Shown: positions 27,418 through 29,542 of the stretch, one piece after another
Numbering within the stretch: the stretch's first letter is position 1
How the letters are laid out: the number at the start of each line of letters is the position of its first letter
Source of the DNA: a bacterium
GTDB lineage: Bacteria > Krumholzibacteriota > Krumholzibacteriia > LZORAL124-64-63
DNA: 29,542 bases
Direction: 5' to 3'
Assembly (NCBI GenBank): GCA_016719645.1
Contig: JADJYS010000029.1
Coordinates: 1-29,542, forward strand
Notes under the pieces: model-generated
Database searches by the model: none
Told to the model about the DNA's origin: nothing
Seen by the model: the letters and a program-made list of their open reading frames with translations, nothing else
Made by a program: the position numbers and the translations under genes

Positions 27418-28488
27418 GTCGCGTACCTTCCCCGGCTGTCGGGAAGCCTCCACAGCCTGTCCATGGCCGCGGCGATCATCTGCCGCGGCGCGTTGATGCC
27501 GTGTTGTTGCCGAACCAGCCCTGGCCGGACTGTTGTCCTGATCGACGCCGTGGGCGGCGGTCACCAGGACGTCCGGTGTCGACCGTGCGCAGGTGCAGGG
27601 AGAAGGACCTCACCGTCTCCCAGGACACGGCGCTCGACGCCGCGCATCGTCATCGCTCGTCCAAACGATCTGATCCGGGTCGCGGGTGATCATCTCGACC
27701 AGGGTCGCTTCGCCGGCCGCGAACGAGCCGGGCGCAGGTCCAGGCCGGACCGGTCGGGGCGCCGCGGGTCCAGGCCCGCGGCCGCGCGAGGCGCCGCCCA
27801 GCACGGCCGGATCCAGGACCGCGCGGGCGGTGTCGGCCAGGGCGGCTTCGAGCAGCGCCTGCGTCGCGATCTGCGCGGCCGTGGCGTCGAACCCCAGCGG
27901 AAGCCGCCAGCGGCGCGACGGGTGCGCCCGCTCTCCGGCCGCACCGCGGCGGCGAGCGTAACGCGACGAACCCGGCGGCAGGCGATCGCGAAATCGATCC
28001 GCCACGCGGCGCCGGCCAGGGAACAGGTCGCCGTGGCGGCGGCCCCGATCAGGCCGCCCCGGTGCTCAGGTGCGGCCGGCGAGCTCCGATCCGGCCGCCG
28101 TCCCACGTAGAGGTGCGCGACAAGCAGCCGGTCCGCGCCGGCGATGTCCAGACCGGCGAGGAAGGCCGGCGGGGAGCAGCGCCCGTCGCGGACCCGGAAA
28201 GCGCCGCTGTAGGGCCAGGGCGGCGTCGGCCGGCGCAGGCCGCGTCGCCGGACCGCGCGAGCGCGGCGGCCAGAGTCCCGCTCGCGGCGAGCGCGCGGAG
28301 GTCGGCCAGGTCCGTGATGCCGCTGCCTTGCCCGGCGCCGGCCGTGGACAGCGGTGCACGTGCTGCCGGGGCCGCCGGGCTCCGCGCCCACCGCCGCGGC
28401 GGGGGCGGCCCGCGCCCAGGCACGCCAGCAGCGCCCAGGGCGCGGCGGCGGCAACGGCGGGCGACGGGGCGGCTGCGGGTCGTTCCAC
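27414..28488 (-). CDS. Putative lipoprotein of unknown function, frame-interrupted
   Basis: This region must hold a gene, because adjacent coding regions abut it on both sides, but it is badly interrupted. A GTG at 28488 opens ERPAAAPSPAVAAAAPWALL followed by AC, a possible lipoprotein signal with Cys. An ATG at 28492 overlapping the previous stop (TGATG) is the alternative start. Readable pieces are GSGITDLADLRALAASGTL, WPYSGAFRVRDGRC, LDIAGADRLLVAHLYVG, GAAATATCSLAGAAWRIDFA, ATQALLEAALADTARAVLD, VEMITRDPDQIVWTSDD and a likely tail DRLWRLPDSRGRYAT ending at the TGA of 27414-27416. That TGA overlaps the isomerase start (ATGA). I do not recognise the family. A role in the envelope is inferred only from the signal and neighbours. 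Confidence 0.45.
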
Positions 28489-28491
28489 GCA

Positions 28492-29062
28492 TCAGAACAG
28501 GGACTCCAGCGCATCGCGGACCGCGCACAGGACACCTCGTGCTGGCTGGCCGATCGCAGCCGAAGAGCTTGCGCCAGAACGACGGGCGTCGCGGGCGACC
28601 TGGGCGTTCCACCATGGTGCCCGTCTCGGTCTCGAGCATCGAGAACGTCGCGGTGACCGCGTTCGTCTGGTCGCCGCCGCCAGGTGGCGTTGCCCGTAGT
28701 CCTCCACCGCGCCGGTGAAGATCGCCTGACGTTGAGCGTTTCGCCGAGGGCGACGACCTGCTCGGCGTCAGGGGCGTGTCTCGCCCAGGCCGAGGGGGCG
28801 GGTTGTACGCGGCCAGCGTCTGGCCCGCGTCGACGACCGACAGCGCCTGGCGTCCGCAGGAGTTCGGCCAGGAACACCGGCTGCAGCCGCGCCGCCGCGA
28901 AGCGGTCGGGACCCAGGTTCTGAACGAATCACCACTGCGCAGCGCTTGACGAAGCCGAGGTCCACGTCGGGGTGGACGGGGCGCGCGAGCCTGGGCGCGC
29001 ATCCGGCCAGCGCTGCCAGCGACAACGCGAGCGGCGATCCGTGTCCACATGCGAGGTGCCAT
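28492..29062 (-). CDS. Lipoprotein resembling the CsgG/LpoB-like (GNA1162-type) group, frame-interrupted
   Basis: ATG at 29062 follows GAGGGAGA; after a frame break a lipobox LAALAGC appears (about 28990-29010). The body assembles from several frames: HPDVDLGFVKRCAVV, FVQNLGPDRFAAARLQPVF, LAELLR, ALSVVDAGQTLAAYN, EQVVALGETLNVQAIFTGAV, EDYGQ, TNAVTATFSMLETETGTMVE, FWRKLFG and a C-terminus AVRDALESLF with TGA at 28492-28494. The order is: early conserved core, secretion by lipidation, mid-protein LGxxLxVxAIFTGxVxxYG, then TATxSMLETxTGT. This is the plan of small outer-membrane lipoproteins related to CsgG/LpoB/GNA1162. Such proteins assist secretion or envelope assembly. About 190 residues after repair. 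Confidence 0.6.
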
Positions 29063-29101
29063 GATCCTGTCTCCCTCGCAAGGGCTGGCGGCGGCCGCCT
29101 C

Positions 29102-29542
29102 TCAGAAATCCCAGTGAACTCTGAAATTCGTGTTGAAGGGCGAGTTCTGGGTTCGCCGTCCCGTCAGGCTCCTGGACCTCGCAGCTGCCCCCGAGCGCAA
29201 AGTCGCGGCCGCGCCCGGGCACACCGCCTCGCGGTGGTGCTCCCTGCTGGTGGGTGTCGGTGCGCGTGTCCTGCTGGTCGCTGAGCGAGAACAGGAGGCG
29301 TATCGCAGTTGCCCGGGAGCGGGCTCCAGGTCAGGTAGTGCCTCAGCATCCGAAGCCGTCCCGGCGGCGCTGGCATCCAGCGCGCGAGGCTGTTCACCGC
29401 GAGCAGCGGAAGATCTGCCATGCGACGCCGAGTTGCGTGTCGCTGAACGGCTCGAAGCCGGCGCCCGCCATACGGCGCTTCACCCACCGGTTCACCAGCC
29501 GCAGGTTCAGGTTCAGACGCGGCTTCGGAGAGCAGACGACGG
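29102..29542 (-). CDS. C-terminus of a probable outer-membrane beta-barrel protein, frame-interrupted
   Basis: The window begins inside this gene. Pieces in three frames are RLNLNLRLVNRWVKRRMAGA, GFEPFSDTQLGVAWQIF, LRHYLTWSPLPG, LLFSLSDQQDTRTDTHQQ and the end NSPFNTNFRVHWDF with TGA at 29102-29104. Alternating hydrophobic/polar strands, the YLTWSPLPG turn and a terminal Phe after an alternating strand are typical of outer-membrane barrels recognised by the BAM complex. Family and strand number cannot be set from this fragment. It lies 39 bases upstream of the lipoprotein gene on the same strand, so it belongs to the locus with the prolyl isomerase and cytochromes. Confidence 0.5.

Overview
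The window is a GC-rich stretch from a Gram-negative bacterium. It carries lipoproteins, a fragment of an outer-membrane beta-barrel, a MacAB-type export system and multihaem c-type cytochromes. Gene content and protein style resemble deltaproteobacterial or FCB-group lineages (Krumholzibacteria/Eisenbacteria-like). No rRNA or other taxonomic marker is present, so this placement is a weak inference.

Layout. (1) 1-3.78 kb, + strand: remains of a sulfatase, a small 4Fe-4S ferredoxin, an HtrA/Deg protease and a secreted protein, all cut by small indels. (2) 3.9-6.85 kb, + strand: a receiver domain fused to an SLC13/DASS transporter, followed by a class I polyphosphate kinase 2. (3) 6.86-8.36 kb, - strand: a sigma-54-type response regulator, divergent from (4) a three-gene + strand efflux operon (adaptor, ATPase, permease; 8.6-11.87 kb). 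(5) 11.87-12.11 kb: a composite palindromic non-coding element. (6) 12.1-19.9 kb, - strand: a tightly packed haem operon in the order hemE-hemN-hemH-hemG-HemX/CcsA-like-hemA, then a DUF4126 membrane protein. (7) 20.0-20.4 kb: a PilZ protein. (8) 20.5-29.5 kb, - strand: a haem-protein locus. In transcription order it holds the C-terminus of a probable outer-membrane barrel, a lipoprotein of CsgG/LpoB-like appearance, a second putative lipoprotein, a parvulin-type prolyl isomerase, a giant cytochrome with 42 CxxCH motifs, an NHL-repeat protein with a good promoter, and a six-haem cytochrome.

How they fit together. The haem operon supplies protoporphyrin and haem next to a locus whose two cytochromes could bind about 48 haems. 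Barrel, lipoproteins, prolyl isomerase, multihaem cytochromes and NHL protein together look like an envelope electron-transfer conduit. That reading is inference from gene families and order.

Quality. Genes between about 3.9 and 25.7 kb read cleanly. Nearly every gene outside that interval is broken by 1-4 base indels, and several of these restore canonical family motifs when repaired. This pattern fits consensus error at the two ends of a contig better than true gene decay, so I annotate those genes as frame-interrupted CDSs. No tRNA, rRNA, CRISPR array or insertion sequence was recognised.
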